Shown one piece after another: positions 36,295 to 47,893 of a stretch of DNA of 64,000 nucleotides. Source of the stretch: Rapana venosa (Eukaryota > Mollusca > Gastropoda > Neogastropoda > Muricidae); contig CM054159.1 of assembly GCA_028751875.1 (NCBI GenBank), forward strand, positions 637,613 through 701,612, read 5' to 3'. The notes beneath the pieces were generated by a model. That model made no database searches. It was not told the origin of the DNA and was given only the letters and a program-made list of their open reading frames with translations. Positions within the stretch are counted from its first letter, which is position 1, and each line of letters opens with the position of its first letter. The translations under genes and the position numbers were made by a program.

Positions 36295-39200
36295 TCAGGA
36301 TGACTTGATGCCAGGAGTAAACAGTCTAAATAAATTAGGCTGTCTACTATATTTAACAGGGATGTAGTTCTGCCTAACATCCTCTAATACTGGACAGCAC
36401 AACACAAAACGTACTTCATCCTCTGCTTGCTTACATAATGGGCATAGCAGCCCGAGGTCGTCAATATCATGTTCTCTGTATCTGAATTTAGCAACATTTA
36501 TATCTGATACACCAAGTCTAAGCATAGACATAATTCTTTTTAAATGTATCCATATCAAGTTTTAGATAAGGTTTGACATCATGTGAACTTATAAATTGTC
36601 TGTACATTCAAAATCTTTCACTGTTTTGTATATGATCACTTTATTGCTGCCATCGGCAGTCAATCAATCTTTGCCTGAAAGCGTTAATAAACTCTACAAT
36701 TTCCGACTCCTTGATTGAGCCAAACAAATCCAAACCCGAGTTCACACAAACAGGTACGTATTTGTGTCTCCCAGTTGTTTTTCCCTAGGATTTAAAAGGT
36801 AGCCTGCTCTCATTCATATGCAGAATCTGAATCCAATATCTAACGCATCTTACAGCAGCATTAACAGTGAGAGGATATCTGATAGTTTCACTATAAACAA
36901 GATCATTAGGTGTACATCTATCTAAGCCTAGAAACTGCTTTAAAGCAAAGATGTGCACTGATTCACAATGTGTTACAGCTGCATCCAAGACCCAAATTTC
37001 TGCACCATATAACACACTGGGTTGTATTTGTGCATCAAATATCTTAATGAACAAGTCAAAAGAGTCAAAAGAGTTATTATGTATTATTCGTAGTTTTTTC
37101 AACACAAACAACAGGCTACGTTTACTTCAACTTGCCAGATCTTTACGTGCAGTTGTGAAACTAAGCTTAGTAGAAAAACAGATTCCTAAATATTTATATA
37201 CATTAATCACAGGCATGGTATTTCCATTGTACTACCATTTTTCATGAGCAGCTAAATAGCCACCTTTTCTAAATACAACGATATTACTCTTACTCAGATT
37301 AACCTTAAGATCAAGTGATGTTGCAGCACTGGTTAAACTGTTTAACTGCTTTTGTAAGCCTACAACTGTTTCAGATAGCAGGATAACATCATCAGCAAGC
37401 AGAAGAGTAAACAACTCTGAGAAATCTTGGGGGAAAGGGGCACCATGTTTACCATTATTGATGACGTCTCTGGCTAACTCATTAATAAAAACAGAAAACA
37501 ATAAGGGACTACATACATCACCCTGTTTAACACCAGTGGTACATTTTATTAAGTCAGTCACTTTAGTTCTACATCTTATTCTGCTTCTGACATTCTGATA
37601 CATGGCTCTCAGACATCGTAATAGTTTACCCTTCACACCGTTTTTCAGGAGAATAGGCCACAACAAGTTCCTGTTAACAGAATCAAATGCTTTTTCAAAG
37701 TCAATAAATGCTACATAGAGCTTACGGTTATGAGCAAACTGTTTCTGTACAAACGCAAGCAGTGGAGTATCCTCTCTTAAAACCAGCTTGATGCTCACCT
37801 GTAATATTATTTTTCATAACCCATTCCTGTAACCTATTGTTAATAACAGTACTATATATCTTACTACTTATGTCAGTAAGATAAATTCCCAGGTAGTTAT
37901 TAGGGTTTTCAACATCACCCTTTTTATGCAATGTTAGTATTATAGATTCAGCCCAGTTATCTGGAAAAAAACCATCATCAAAAATTTTGTTGAATAGTTT
38001 TAGAAGTAAAAGCACAATATTTTCACCTCCATATTTTAGCAATTCACCAATGATTTGATCAGGACTGGATGCTTTCTCACTCTTTAGTTTTCTAATTGCC
38101 ACTAATATTTCATCTTTAGATATGGGACAATCAAAACCTTCCTCAGTTCCATCACTGTCAACATCAGTAATCATGGAGTTGGCTAATGAGTCTTTCTCCA
38201 ACAAGGTTTTGAAATGTTGAAACCATCTGTCAACTGATATACTATTCTTTGGCTAACTTTTTCTAAATGACGCCTTCTTAACACTTTTCCAGAACTGAAT
38301 TTGAGAAGAGATATATGACATCATATCTGCAAGTAAAGTCTTATTGTACTGTTTCTTTTTTCGTTCAAGCATGCATTTATATTCCCTTCTTGTGATACAG
38401 TACACATTTTGTCCTCGTTTCTTAATGTTTTTCGGAAAGTCTTCAAAAGTTTTCTGACCTTATATTTCATACTTTTACATTCATTATCTTTTCGGAAAGT
38501 CTTCAAAAGTTTTCTGACCTTATATTTCATACTTTTACATTCATCATCAAACCAAGTATCATTTGATGGACCTTTATTGATATGTACCTGTTTCTTCATA
38601 CATTCAGCACTGGCTTTTATGAAACCATTAAACAAATCTAGAGCTTTATTAATGTTTTCATCAATCATCTGAAAGGCATTTAAAAAAAGTTCACACATGT
38701 TCACATCTTGGAGATTTTCTTTATAAACTGATAGTTTGTTTTCATCCCATACAAACTTTTCCATAACAGATGGCTCCTCAGTTTCCACCCCTGTATTATA
38801 TACTCGATTAATATATAATTCAACAGGAAGGTGATCAGAATCAGAACGTTCAGCAACAAACAAACGACACGAGTCAAAAATCTGAGAAAACAAATCATCT
38901 GACACTAAAAAATAATCATTAACACTACATCCTCCATCAGAGATGTATGTATAGCATCCTTGTTGGTCACCATTACATACGCCATTTAGAATTTGTAAAC
39001 TAAGAGCAGTGCACATATTCAATAGTAATTTACCATAATTGTTGATAACACAATCTTCAGAATTACGATTGCTGCTGAGAGACATACTTTTACTTTGGAC
39101 ATCTGAACTAAAGTCATTTTCTACATGCTGACAAGAAGGTTTGAGGTCCTGCTGTTTAAGTCTCCACATAGTATTATACCTACTTCATCCAGTATCACCA

Positions 39201-39760
39201 CACAATTTACTAAATATTCTTCCAACATAGCAATTCCATTATCATTGTCAAACATGTTATAAAAAGGTGAACCTTCAGGTGGGATGTACACACATACAAG
39301 CAAAACATTTCTTGCTGTACACAACAGAGAGTTGTCACAGAGAAAATATGCAAACACATTACAGGATCATGGAACATCTAAACAATTCACAAAGTAGTTA
39401 CCTCCTCCTTATGGAAACAAACTAAACCACTACAACGCTCCCTTGATGGCAACTTTAATTGGCGGACTTACAGAAGGCCTTATAGCCAGTAAAAAAAACA
39501 TCTGGCTGTGACATTTTTCCAGGAAGTTTTTCTGTCAGACATATAAAATCAAAACTATCGCACCATAAGATACAAAATCTCTATCAGACAGTTTTGACAA
39601 CAATCCATTTACGTTCCTAGACAAAAATGAAAAAGTTTTTATTTTTTTAATATCTGAATTACCACAATTCAATTGATCCACACCCTCAAGACTGACACTT
39701 TCCACCAATACATGACATGACAAGAACACAGCATTCATCTATTCACAGCAGTTAAAGAAA
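36295..39760 (-). pseudogene. LINE A ORF2: endonuclease and reverse transcriptase, frame-broken
   Basis: Minus-strand segments in order: NVNGLLSKLSDRDFVSY (EN start, near 39640), CVYIPPEGSPFY and CGDLNSRTSN (EN, 39300-39130), RSDSDHLPVE (EN C-terminal SDH motif, near 38840), SKDEILVAIRKLKS and HKKGDVENPNNY (RT N-terminal part), FIDFEKAFDSVNR (near 37708), GVKQGDVCSPLLF, and LLADDVILLS at about 37400. The thumb region is at 37111-36785 and the terminal knuckle CPLCKQAEDEVRFVLCC near 36430-36390. The catalytic Asp pair is kept, but the residue before ADD is Leu, not Tyr or Phe. The knuckle His position reads Arg (CGT). At least five frame breaks are present. The sequence is otherwise clean here, so the element is probably dead. 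Confidence 0.85.
38431..38550. repeat. 60-bp tandem duplication inside LINE A ORF2
   Basis: Two adjacent near-identical 60-bp units begin TTCGGAAAGTCTTCAAAAG. On the minus strand this duplicates 20 residues in frame (KYKVRKLLKTFRK appears twice). The same duplication is present in the degraded copy at about 5195-5300. Confidence 0.9.
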
Positions 39761-40099
39761 GGCTCTTTAATGGAAGACTGCCTACCACACACATGGTCAG
39801 CTGGTGGTGAGACCTAGGCCAAAGTCAGACCTTGTCTTTGTCTAGCCCTTCACATGAAATGTTCACGCTCACTTCCATCACACAACTGAGCCTCACTTGG
39901 CTAAGCCCTAATACATCAGTGACCTAAACTGAGTCTGAGTGACTGGTGTCTGTTTACTTTTCCTACCCCCCTGTAAATTGAGACTAATGGCAGGATGATT
40001 GTATGGCCGGCCAACAGCTATTCCCTTCTTTTAAGCATCATTAAGGGTCATCCTTTCGCCATTAATGATCAAATGACCAAGACCATTCACGACATTTTT

Positions 40100-40720
40100 T
40101 CCCTCTGCCTAGCACTCTTCAAGTATGGGGTCAGATTGGTGCCTAATATCTCTAACAGTTATTGGAAAAATCGTCGTCCTACAAAAATCCTTGAACCTTT
40201 CAAACGAGTTTTCGCCTCAAATATTCTAAGCATATTTTGATAAAAACAACACCTGGCAAAAAGGGAGAGTGGGATTAAATTTATCCTGTCACACTATCAA
40301 ACTTACACATCTCTACATCCATTTTTCGGAAAGAAGATTTTTTCACGAACAATTTTCACAACAGCTACCTGTCTCTCATTACTTTTTTTCTTTTTCCATC
40401 CATGAATAATGATATTAGTTCCGTCTTGACCGGCCATCGTGAACGTCCATGCATACTTTTCTAGTTTTTCCACTCTGTCCATAGAAGTCTGTATTTGATT
40501 GCTTTAACTCTAAATTTTTCAGCCTAAGCTTGGATTCTTGTCCTTGTCTAATATCACACATTTCCTCTTTCACGGCATCAACACTGTTTGTCAACATTTG
40601 TATTTGACTCCTCATAGTAACTTGTTGTTGTCTTTAGCAAGTTCTCCCCTTTCTCCAACTTGGCCCCTCATCCGTGAATAAATGTTTTCTCAGAGCTACT
40701 GAAGGAAGACTCCTGTCTAC
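40100..40720 (-). pseudogene. LINE A ORF1-like region, frame-broken
   Basis: A minus-strand stretch at 40615-40415 reads MRSQIQMLTNSVDAV then EEMCDIRQGQESK, with heptad-like hydrophobic spacing that suggests a coiled coil. Further on, near 40230-40187, RIFEAKTRLKGSRIFV resembles the C-terminal RNA-binding domain of L1/Tx1-type ORF1 proteins. Stops and shifts separate the parts. In such elements ORF1 encodes the RNA-packaging protein. The assignment rests on position and short motifs. Confidence 0.5.
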
Positions 40721-41208
40721 GTGTATCAGTTGTAGGTGTGCTGGCGGCCATATCTGCACTTAACTTTGGTTTTCTCCCTGCAGCTTCCTGTGATAGTGCT
40801 ACACACACCAGCACCACTCGTCAGCTGGTTTTGCCTCAGCTTCCTCCTTGACCAGTACACTAGGGTTCGTCTCCACATCACCACAACCGAAAGCAAAAGG
40901 CCCCCCCACGAATAGTAGGTGAGGGTCAGTCCTAACAAAACACCGTCTCGCCCACTATTCGGCGTCAGGATGGACACCGCCATGGCCGAAATGAATTCTG
41001 TCCTTTGGACTGAAGCAGGCGAATACTGTCCGCAAATGTCCACAGACAGCCCTGTACAACTGCAGCGATATTCCCATCCTCCTTATCTTACTGTATGCTA
41101 ACAATGACAAACAAGGCCACTTAAAACTAGCTACTAATTCACAAAAATACTAGAGCAATTTCCCTACGTCTTCACCTTCGCATTACGTGATCGGGCCCCA
41201 GAGAGAGA

Positions 41209-41209
<1 letters not shown>

Positions 41210-41263
<54 letters not shown>
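41210..41263. repeat. GA microsatellite at outer edge of the left arm
   Basis: Uninterrupted GA run. The right arm ends in a TC run (49587-49609), its reverse complement. Confidence 0.95.
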
Positions 41264-41266
<3 letters not shown>

Positions 41267-41346
41267 TGATGCTCAAAGTGCTGTTCTGCAATTAGCCTAT
41301 CCTCCTTTAGAGAAGGCATTGCTCTTTCCATGTTAATTGTTTGACA

Positions 41347-41455
41347 CACAGTCGATAGCCTACTGCACTTGATACACAGTGGATAAGCCTACTGCACTTG
41401 ATACACATCCGACAGCCTACTGCACTTGATATCACAGTGGATAAGCCCTACTCAG
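41347..41455. repeat. 28-bp minisatellite, about four copies (reverse orientation)
   Basis: Units of GCCTACTGCACTTGATACAC plus CAGTCGATA, the reverse complement of the right-arm array at 48724-49505. Confidence 0.9.
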
Positions 41456-42295
41456 GCCATGACACTAGCTCCGTAAGCCCAGGCACTTGGCAAACAGATC
41501 TACCTGCACTAAACCTGCAGGGACAGTGTCTGCTATCTCCTCAACCATCTCTGTCCCATCCAGTACATTCACTTCGTGAAGTACACAAGTCTCCTTGGAA
41601 GCTTAATGTAAATGAGGAGGGCAACAGAGTAGGGCGAGCAGTCTTTTCTGAGGAATGATCACTTGTAGGGGCTAGACCTATCACAAAATCTTGCTGTTTC
41701 AATGTAACCAGCGTGCGACTGTGGTACAGTTAGAGTTTGAAAAGGAGAACTAGTTTTTTTGTGAATGGTCAAAAGTGAGGCACTTTAGCCAATCTGCCAG
41801 CATCCAGGGATAACTTCTGCAAAGAAGGCGCCTAGTGCTTTCTATTTTATTGAGATTAAACAAACCTGCCTTGACAATGGCCCACTGTGTTGTACAAATA
41901 GGGCTATCCAGGATTTTTTGGCATCTGTTAGGGCTCACTGCCGGGATCATTTTGCAGCAATTTTGACAAAAATGCGGGAATCCCGCAAGAGCGCACCCTA
42001 GAATCAATACTGCACATGCATCTAATAGGAATAACACCATGAATACATATAAATGATAGTTTGCTTGTCTAAATCACCTAGACAGTGAACGACATTCAAC
42101 CAAGGACAGAATAAAAAGGAACACCCACTACCACAGCAACAAAGGCTCTAGTGAACAACCAGATTTTTTCACCCTTCCATTCTCCCAGAGGTTCTCACCA
42201 CAGAGTGCGACATTTTGGTGTATGACCGTTTTTTATTTAACCGCCACCATTAGGTAGTAGATTGCTGTGCCTTTGCACACCATGAATGTCTAAAT

Positions 42296-42690
42296 GATGG
42301 TGGGAGCGGTAATGCTCGATCGGGTTAGAAACATTCGCTCAGCAATTCTGACAATCCTGGGTTCGATTCTCACATTCATAGGGCATAATTTTCTCCTGCC
42401 GTTAACATCATGCAGACCTCCACTCTCCCCCCACAAAGTCCTTTGGTGATGGGGGGACAGCAAATTATAAACAGGCCTAACCAGTGTGCGAACACACGCC
42501 AGAACATCTTGCGCACACGTTAAACATACCTCTCCGCATTTATTCATAAGTCGAGATAGACCATATGATATGACTGGTGTGCGAACAGTATGACAATTTA
42601 CAAAACCGCATACACACGGGGACTAGACGTAAAAAAGCACATAAGTGCTTGTTCCATTATCCTCCATATAACAGAATAAAAGAAATAAAG
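42296..42690 (+). mobile_element. SINE S1, near full length
   Basis: A tRNA-like head with B box GGGTTCGATTCT near 42358 and a degenerate A box (GATCGGGTTAGA). The body includes TTCTCCTGCCGTTAACATCA, AGAACATCTTGCGCACACGT, CATACACACGGGGACTAGAC and GTGCTTGTTCCATTATCC, with an A-rich tail of AATAAAAG type. It is the plus-strand counterpart of the SINE at 46985-47342 and ends where the inverted-repeat homology stops. Confidence 0.9.
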
Positions 42691-43062
42691 AAAAAAAACT
42701 AAACATGACGCCAGTGTGCATGCATTTTTGTTTTATTTGAAATGGTCCCATGTTCTATCCTGGCCCCTGAATGACAGCTCATTTGTAGACACACTACAGT
42801 ACTGGGCAGGCCACACTACAACTTGTGCCCTTGGCTTCTCCAGGACATATCACTGACATCATATCGACCCCCACCCCTATCTCTCTCTCTCTCTCATCAT
42901 GATTTTTTGCATGATTTGATACTGTTCTTGGGTGGCAACGTCAAAGAAGATGAGGCAGCAGAACAAACAAAAAACCCCACATTCCACTGCAAGACACTTT
43001 TCCCCAGCATCAGTTACATGTTCCAAGTTAAAACACTGAGCACTAACAACTGTCTCAACCGT
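42691..43062. other. Spacer DNA, short TC run
   Basis: Clean sequence, TC run at about 42879-42896. No gene or repeat landmark. Confidence 0.5.
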
Positions 43063-45075
43063 TCCTGAACACTTCATCAGAGTGATACTGCTGAACACTT
43101 CATCAGAGTGATACTGTTGAACACTTCTTCAGACTGACAATCCTGAACACTTTCTTCAGTGATAATCCTGAACACTTTCTTCAGTGATAATGCTGAACAC
43201 TTCTTCAGAGTGATACTGCTGAACACTTCTTCAGAGTGATAACCCTGAACACTTCTTCACAGTGATAATGCTGTGAACACTTGAGAGTGATAATGCTGAT
43301 CACTTGAGAGTGATAATGCTGAACACTTTTAAAGTCATAAACCTGAATATTTCTTCAGAGTGATAATGTTGTGAACACTTCAGAGCGATAATGCTGTGAA
43401 CACTTGAGAGTGATAAATCTGAACACTTCTTCAGAGTGATAATGCTGAACACTTTTAGAGTCATAATGCTGAATAATTTTAGAGTCATAATGCTGAACAC
43501 TTTTAGAGTCATAATGCTGAACACTTCTTCACAGTGATAATGCTGAACACTTCAGAGTGATAATGCTGAACACTTCTTCACAGTGATAATGCTGTGAACA
43601 CTTCAGAGTGATAATGCTGAACACTTCAGAGTGATAATGCTGAACACTTCTTCACAGTGATAATGCTGTGAACACTTCAGAGTGACAATGCTGAACACTT
43701 CTTCACAGTGATAATGCTGTGAACACTTCAGAGTGATAATGCTGAACATTTCAGAGTGATAATGCTGAACACTTCTTCACAGTGATAATGCTGTGAACAC
43801 TTCAGAGTGATAATGCTGAAGACTTCAGAGTGATAATGCTGAACACTTCTTCAGAGTGATAATGCTAACCACTTCTTCAGAGTGATAATGCTGTGAACAC
43901 TTCAGAGTAACAATGCTGAAAACTTCTTCACAGTGATAATGCTATGAACACTTCTTCAGAGTGACAATGCTGAACACTTCTTCATAGTGACAATGCTGAA
44001 CACTTCTTCAGAGTGATAATGCTGAACACTTCTTCAGAGTGACAATGCTGAACACTACTTCAGAGTGATAATGCTGAACACTTCTTCACAGTGATAATGC
44101 TGAACACTTCTTTAGAGTAATAATGCTGAACACTTCTTCAGAGGGATAATGCTGAACACTTCTTCAGAGTGACAATGCTGAACACTTCTTCAGAGTGACA
44201 ATGCTGAACACTTCTTCAGAGTGATAATGCTGAACACTTCTTCAGAGTGATAATGCTGCAAACTTTTTCAGAGTGATAATGCTGAACACTTCTTCAGAGT
44301 GACAATGCTGAACACTTCACAGTGACAATGCTGACCACTTCTTCATAGTGACAATGCTGAACACTTCAGAGTGATAATGCTGAACACTTCTTCACAGTGA
44401 TAATGCTGTGAACACTTCAGAGTGATAATGCTGAACACTTCTTCACAGTGATAATGCTGTGAACACTTCAGAGTGATAATGCTGAACACTTCAGAGTGAT
44501 AATGCTGAACACTTCTTCAGAGTGACAATGCTGAACACTTCTTCAGAGTGACAATGCTGAACACTTCTTCAGAGTGATAATGCCGAACACTTCTTCAGAG
44601 TGATAATGCTGAACACTTCTTCAGAGTGATAATGCTGTGAACACTTCAGAGTGACAATGCTGAACACTTCTTCACTGTGATAATGCTATGAACACTTCTT
44701 CAGAGTGACAATGCTGAACACTTCTTCAGAGTGACAATGCTGAACACTTCTTCAGAGTGATAATGCTGAACACTTCAGAGTGATAATGCTGAACACTTCT
44801 TCAGAGTGACAATGCTGAACACTTCTTCAGAGTGACAATGCTGAACACTTCTTCAGAGTGATAATGCCGAACACTTCTTCAAAGTGATAATGCTGAACAC
44901 TTCTTCAGAGTGATAATGCTGAACACTTCTTCAGAGTGACAATGCTGAACACTTCTTCAGAGTGACAATGCTGACCACTTCTTCATAGTGACAATGCTGA
45001 ACACTTCTTCAGAGTGACAATGCTGAACACTTCTTCAGAGTGATAATGCCGAACACTTCTTCAGAGTGACAATGC
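43063..45075. repeat. Large minisatellite, 26-bp unit, about 2 kb
   Basis: About 80 units of GAGTGATAATGCTGAACACT plus TCTTCA. Variants have GACAATG for GATAATG, a GTG insertion (GCTGTGAACACTTCA) and loss of the second TTC. The long and short variants alternate in blocks (for example 43500-43850 and 44360-44500), so higher-order units are likely. Non-coding in all frames. Confidence 0.98.
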
Positions 45076-45228
45076 TCTACCGCCTTACTGAAGAGTCATT
45101 ACTTCGATGTCATCCTGTATTTCACTCACCTTTCTCTTTGTGCCTTTGATTTTCTCTTTGGGCATTCTGTGAACTTGCCCAGCGAGGCTGTGGCTCTGTG
45201 CATAACGGCTAGGGCAGTCTCCAGGTAA

Positions 45229-45245
45229 TAATGATGATGATGATG

Positions 45246-45296
<51 letters not shown>

Positions 45297-45330
45297 TATG
45301 GGATTTATATAGCGCTGAATCTTGTAAAGT
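45229..45330 (-). mobile_element. AAT microsatellite with SINE 3' module
   Basis: An ATG then AAT trinucleotide run (45229-45296) joins ATGTATGGGATTTATATAGCG, then CTGAATCTTGTAAAG. The identical junction occurs at 47527-47572. In reverse orientation this is the 3' end of a SINE whose tail is an (ATT)n run. Confidence 0.7.
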
Positions 45331-45418
45331 AAGGGCTTGCATTCAAATCATTCACAGGCATGCAGCCCTCCACAAATATCAAGGTAAACAAATATCAAAT
45401 TTATACACACTTAGGTTG

Positions 45419-45447
45419 GGGGGGGGGGGGGGGGGAGGGGGGGGGAG
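45419..45447. repeat. G homopolymer run
   Basis: About 28 bases, G with one A. Likely inexact in length. Confidence 0.9.
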
Positions 45448-45689
45448 GTGAAGGTAGCTATTGAAAAGTAGGAACAGATAACAGGGGAAGATCTCAAGTA
45501 GATCTCAAGTCATTTTATCTGCCTTTGCGCCTGTCGGCAGCACTGTGTGGGGCTCTGTGATTGAGTGCTGGATGTGTGTGTTTTTCTGCTTCCTTTTCAG
45601 AAATTTTTACATCTTCTTGTTCATGTTTTCACCCTGAGTTATTTGGTCAGAACATTTTTCCTTGTTATTATTTACTTTTTGAGATATTT

Positions 45690-46052
45690 CGATTTATAAT
45701 TTTCATCTTTGTTTGAATTGTTCAAAATTTCGATTCGACTTATGCATTTTATATGATGAACTCAGAAATAATTTGTTATTAAAAATCAAATCGAAAGACA
45801 AAGAACGCAAAAACTGTGTACATAAATTAAGTGACATAATCACAGTTGATATATATCAAGCAGATATCATCAGATATGTGTATGAGTGTTTTGAAAAGAG
45901 AGAAAAAGAGAAGTAAAATACATGTTTTTAGTGTACATCACTTTTAGCCAAAATAGATAATAATTATAGTTGATGTTTTTGTTGTGTCAAATAAGTCTAC
46001 ATGATTTAAATGGCAATAAAATATTCTGAATCTGAATCTGAATCTGAATCTA
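45690..46052 (+). mobile_element. LINE C-terminal fragment with (CTGAAT)n tail
   Basis: The plus-strand frame 45713-45916 ends ...LYDELRNNLLLKIKSKD and KLSDIITVDIYQAD, in the style of the last 60 residues of a non-LTR polyprotein, and stops at AAGTAA. A short 3' UTR contains AATGGCAATAAAA, followed by four CTGAAT units (about 46025-46050), a typical microsatellite tail of such LINEs. The element is 5'-truncated. It belongs to a different family from LINE A. Confidence 0.65.
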
Positions 46053-46984
46053 TGAATTGTGTTTACCTGACTGTGCTGGTCTTTGTGACCCATTTTAATC
46101 TGACCCTGCTGCCGTTCAACAAATTGCACGTGATTCACGAACTGACACCACCCCATCAATCAAGTCTAGTGTGTGTTGTTCCGCTACCATGGCAGTGAGA
46201 GCCGCAGACATTAGAGCTATGCTCGCACCTGAATTTTGTCAAAAACAATACACGCTTGCTCCTGATATTAAGCAGCTTATAACACACTTAGGCATTCATC
46301 GGCGCAAAACCAGACAGGGAACACGGGCAGGCGGACATCATTGCCAGTGGTGGGCTTCCCTCTCCCGTGTCTCCCCCTCACCTCTGACATCACTTCTGTT
46401 ACCCCTGACAACGCTTTTTCCCCATGCTGCCCTCTACCCGCCCCTTCAGCTGTTCACTGTTCCATTGTTTGTGACTCTGGTAATGTTTTTTGTTCTGATG
46501 ATGATGTATATCACAATGTGTTTCAAACACAGAATCCCCTGATTAGCACAGTTCTTTCACCATCTTCTACTCCTGATTCACCATCAAAACTCTTGTCTGT
46601 TCTTCCGCTAGCTGCATCTCCATCATCGCCTTTGTCCTCTTCCTCTGATGCTTGTCCAAACTCACCACTTTCATTTTCAACCTCTCCACCTCCTTCAGAT
46701 CTCCTTCAAGTTTGTTTGTTCAATGTGCAGTCTGTCTGTCCAAATGGAAAAGCGACTACATCTCTGATTTCATCTCTGAAAAAAACATTGACTTAACCTT
46801 CCTCACCGAAACTTGGCTTAAACCACATGGCCATGAACCAAAAATAAAACAGCTGACTCCTGCTGGATATAAAACTATTTCTTTCCCCCGACTCTCGAGG
46901 AGGTGGGATTGCCATCATTCTCAAAGACACATTGGAACCATCTCTTTCTTTCAGTCACAACTTTCAATTCTCTCATGAATCTGT
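46053..46984 (+). mobile_element. LINE 5' fragment with endonuclease start
   Basis: After a possible 5' UTR, plus-strand reading gives IKQLITHLGIHRRKTRQGTR near 46270, then a Ser/Pro-rich stretch (to about 46700). The start of an AP-type endonuclease domain follows: CLFNVQSVCPNGK (46710-46755), then after one frame shift ISEKNIDLTFLTETWL (46775-46819), then IAIILKDTLEPSL after another shift. The fold start and ETWL motif fit CR1/L2/jockey-type elements. The fragment stops at the SINE at 46985, so catalytic residues further along are absent. Confidence 0.7.
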
Positions 46985-47342
46985 TTATGTTTTTTATAAT
47001 TTTTTTATTCTGTTATATGGAGGATAATGGAATAAGCACTTATGTGCTTTTTTACGTCCAGTCCCCCGTGTGTATGCGGTTGTGTAAATTGTCATCTGTT
47101 CCCACCGGCACACAATGGCCTACTCTTATGAAAAGCGGAACAGGATTTTAACGTGTACGCAAGATGTTCTGCGTGCGTTCGCACATGGGGCCTCGGTTTA
47201 TCTCATCTGAAGGACTTTTGGGGAGAGTGGAGTTTGCACTGATGTTAACTCCAGGAGAAAAATATCCCCTTGAATGGGAATCGAACCCGGGTTGTCAGAT
47301 TGCGATCGCAATGTTCTAACCACTAGGCTATCCCGTCCCCCC
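46985..47342 (-). mobile_element. SINE S1, full length, reverse orientation
   Basis: On the minus strand the head starts GGGGGACGGGATAGCC, with A box TAGCCTAGTGGTTA (47317-47330) and B box GGGTTCGATTCCC (about 47277-47288). The body reads TTCTCCTGGAGTTAACATCA, GATGAGATAAACCGAGGCCC, GTTCCGCTTTTCATAAGAGT and CACACGGGGGACTGGACGTA, ending in an AATAAAAAAATT tail. It is the best-preserved S1 copy here and defines the family. Confidence 0.95.
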
Positions 47343-47518
47343 ATCATTTAGACATCATGGTCAAAGGCAGAATGCAACTACCTACCTTAATGGTGGGTAA
47401 AAACGGCGGCATACACCAAACTGTCACTGTTGGTGAACCTGGGAGAAATGGAGTTCACATTCCTTTGTTGCTGTGGAGTGGTGTTCCTTTTTATTCTCTC
47501 CTTGGTTGAATGTCTGTT

Positions 47519-47707
47519 CACTGCTATAATAATAATAATGTATGGAATTTATATAGCGCTGAATCTTGTAAAGCAACAAATCAAAGCGCTCAGATTTTAT
47601 TTCATACCACTTTAAGTCATGGCAGATTTCTCTCCGTGAAATTCGGGCTGCTCTCCCCGGGGAGAGCGGGAGAACGCGTCGCCACTTAGCGCTGCGCCAC
47701 CCTTTCA

Positions 47708-47744
<37 letters not shown>

Positions 47745-47862
47745 CCTGCAGCTGTATTTGTTTCCCTATCAGAGTGGCTTTATTCTAAGAATTTTGCCAG
47801 GGACAACTCTCTTGTTGCCGTGGGTTTTTTTACGTGCGCTAAATAATTACGTGTAACACACG

Positions 47863-47893
<31 letters not shown>

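Larger units (their letters stand above)
36096..41164 (-). mobile_element. LINE A, full-length-sized non-LTR retrotransposon
   Basis: About 5.07 kb on the minus strand. The 5' end (about 41164) and the whole interior recur in the degraded copy, whose homology stops at the same point. From 5' to 3' it carries an ORF1-like region (about 40720-40100), an ORF2 with AP-type endonuclease and reverse transcriptase (about 39760-36295) and a 3' end near ATTTATTCACTAAAAGGCC. There are no LTRs. Non-LTR elements copy themselves by nicking DNA and priming reverse transcription at the nick. I did not assign a clade: ORF1 looks L1/Tx1-like and the C-terminal knuckle is common to several clades. Confidence 0.85.
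41195..42690. repeat. Left arm of a large imperfect inverted repeat
   Basis: Reverse complement of 46978-49610. From the outer end inward it holds a GA run, then CAATTAGCCTATCCTCC, TTCCATGTTAATTGTTTGA, a short 28-bp minisatellite, a unique block (GATCACTTGTAGGGGC, GATAACTTCTGCA, ATCCAGGATTTTTTGGCA, ATAGTTTGCTTGTCTAAATC), CCTTGGTTGAAT in reverse, and SINE S1 in plus orientation. The same order appears inverted in the right arm. It could be a foldback-type element, an inverted segmental duplication or an assembly fold. Confidence 0.85.

Noticed and set aside
40726..41043. 105-codon minus-strand frame at the LINE A 5' end
   Set aside because: It does not match any LINE protein and is not kept in the other copies; probably 5' UTR or a shifted ORF1 frame.
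43063..45075. CRISPR-like array
   Set aside because: Units are contiguous with no unique spacers and the context is eukaryotic; this is a minisatellite.
46171..46542. Membrane protein with C-terminal hydrophobic segment at 46.2-46.5 kb
   Set aside because: The frame lies within the 5' part of a LINE; the Ser/Pro-rich frame leading to the endonuclease start explains the region better.
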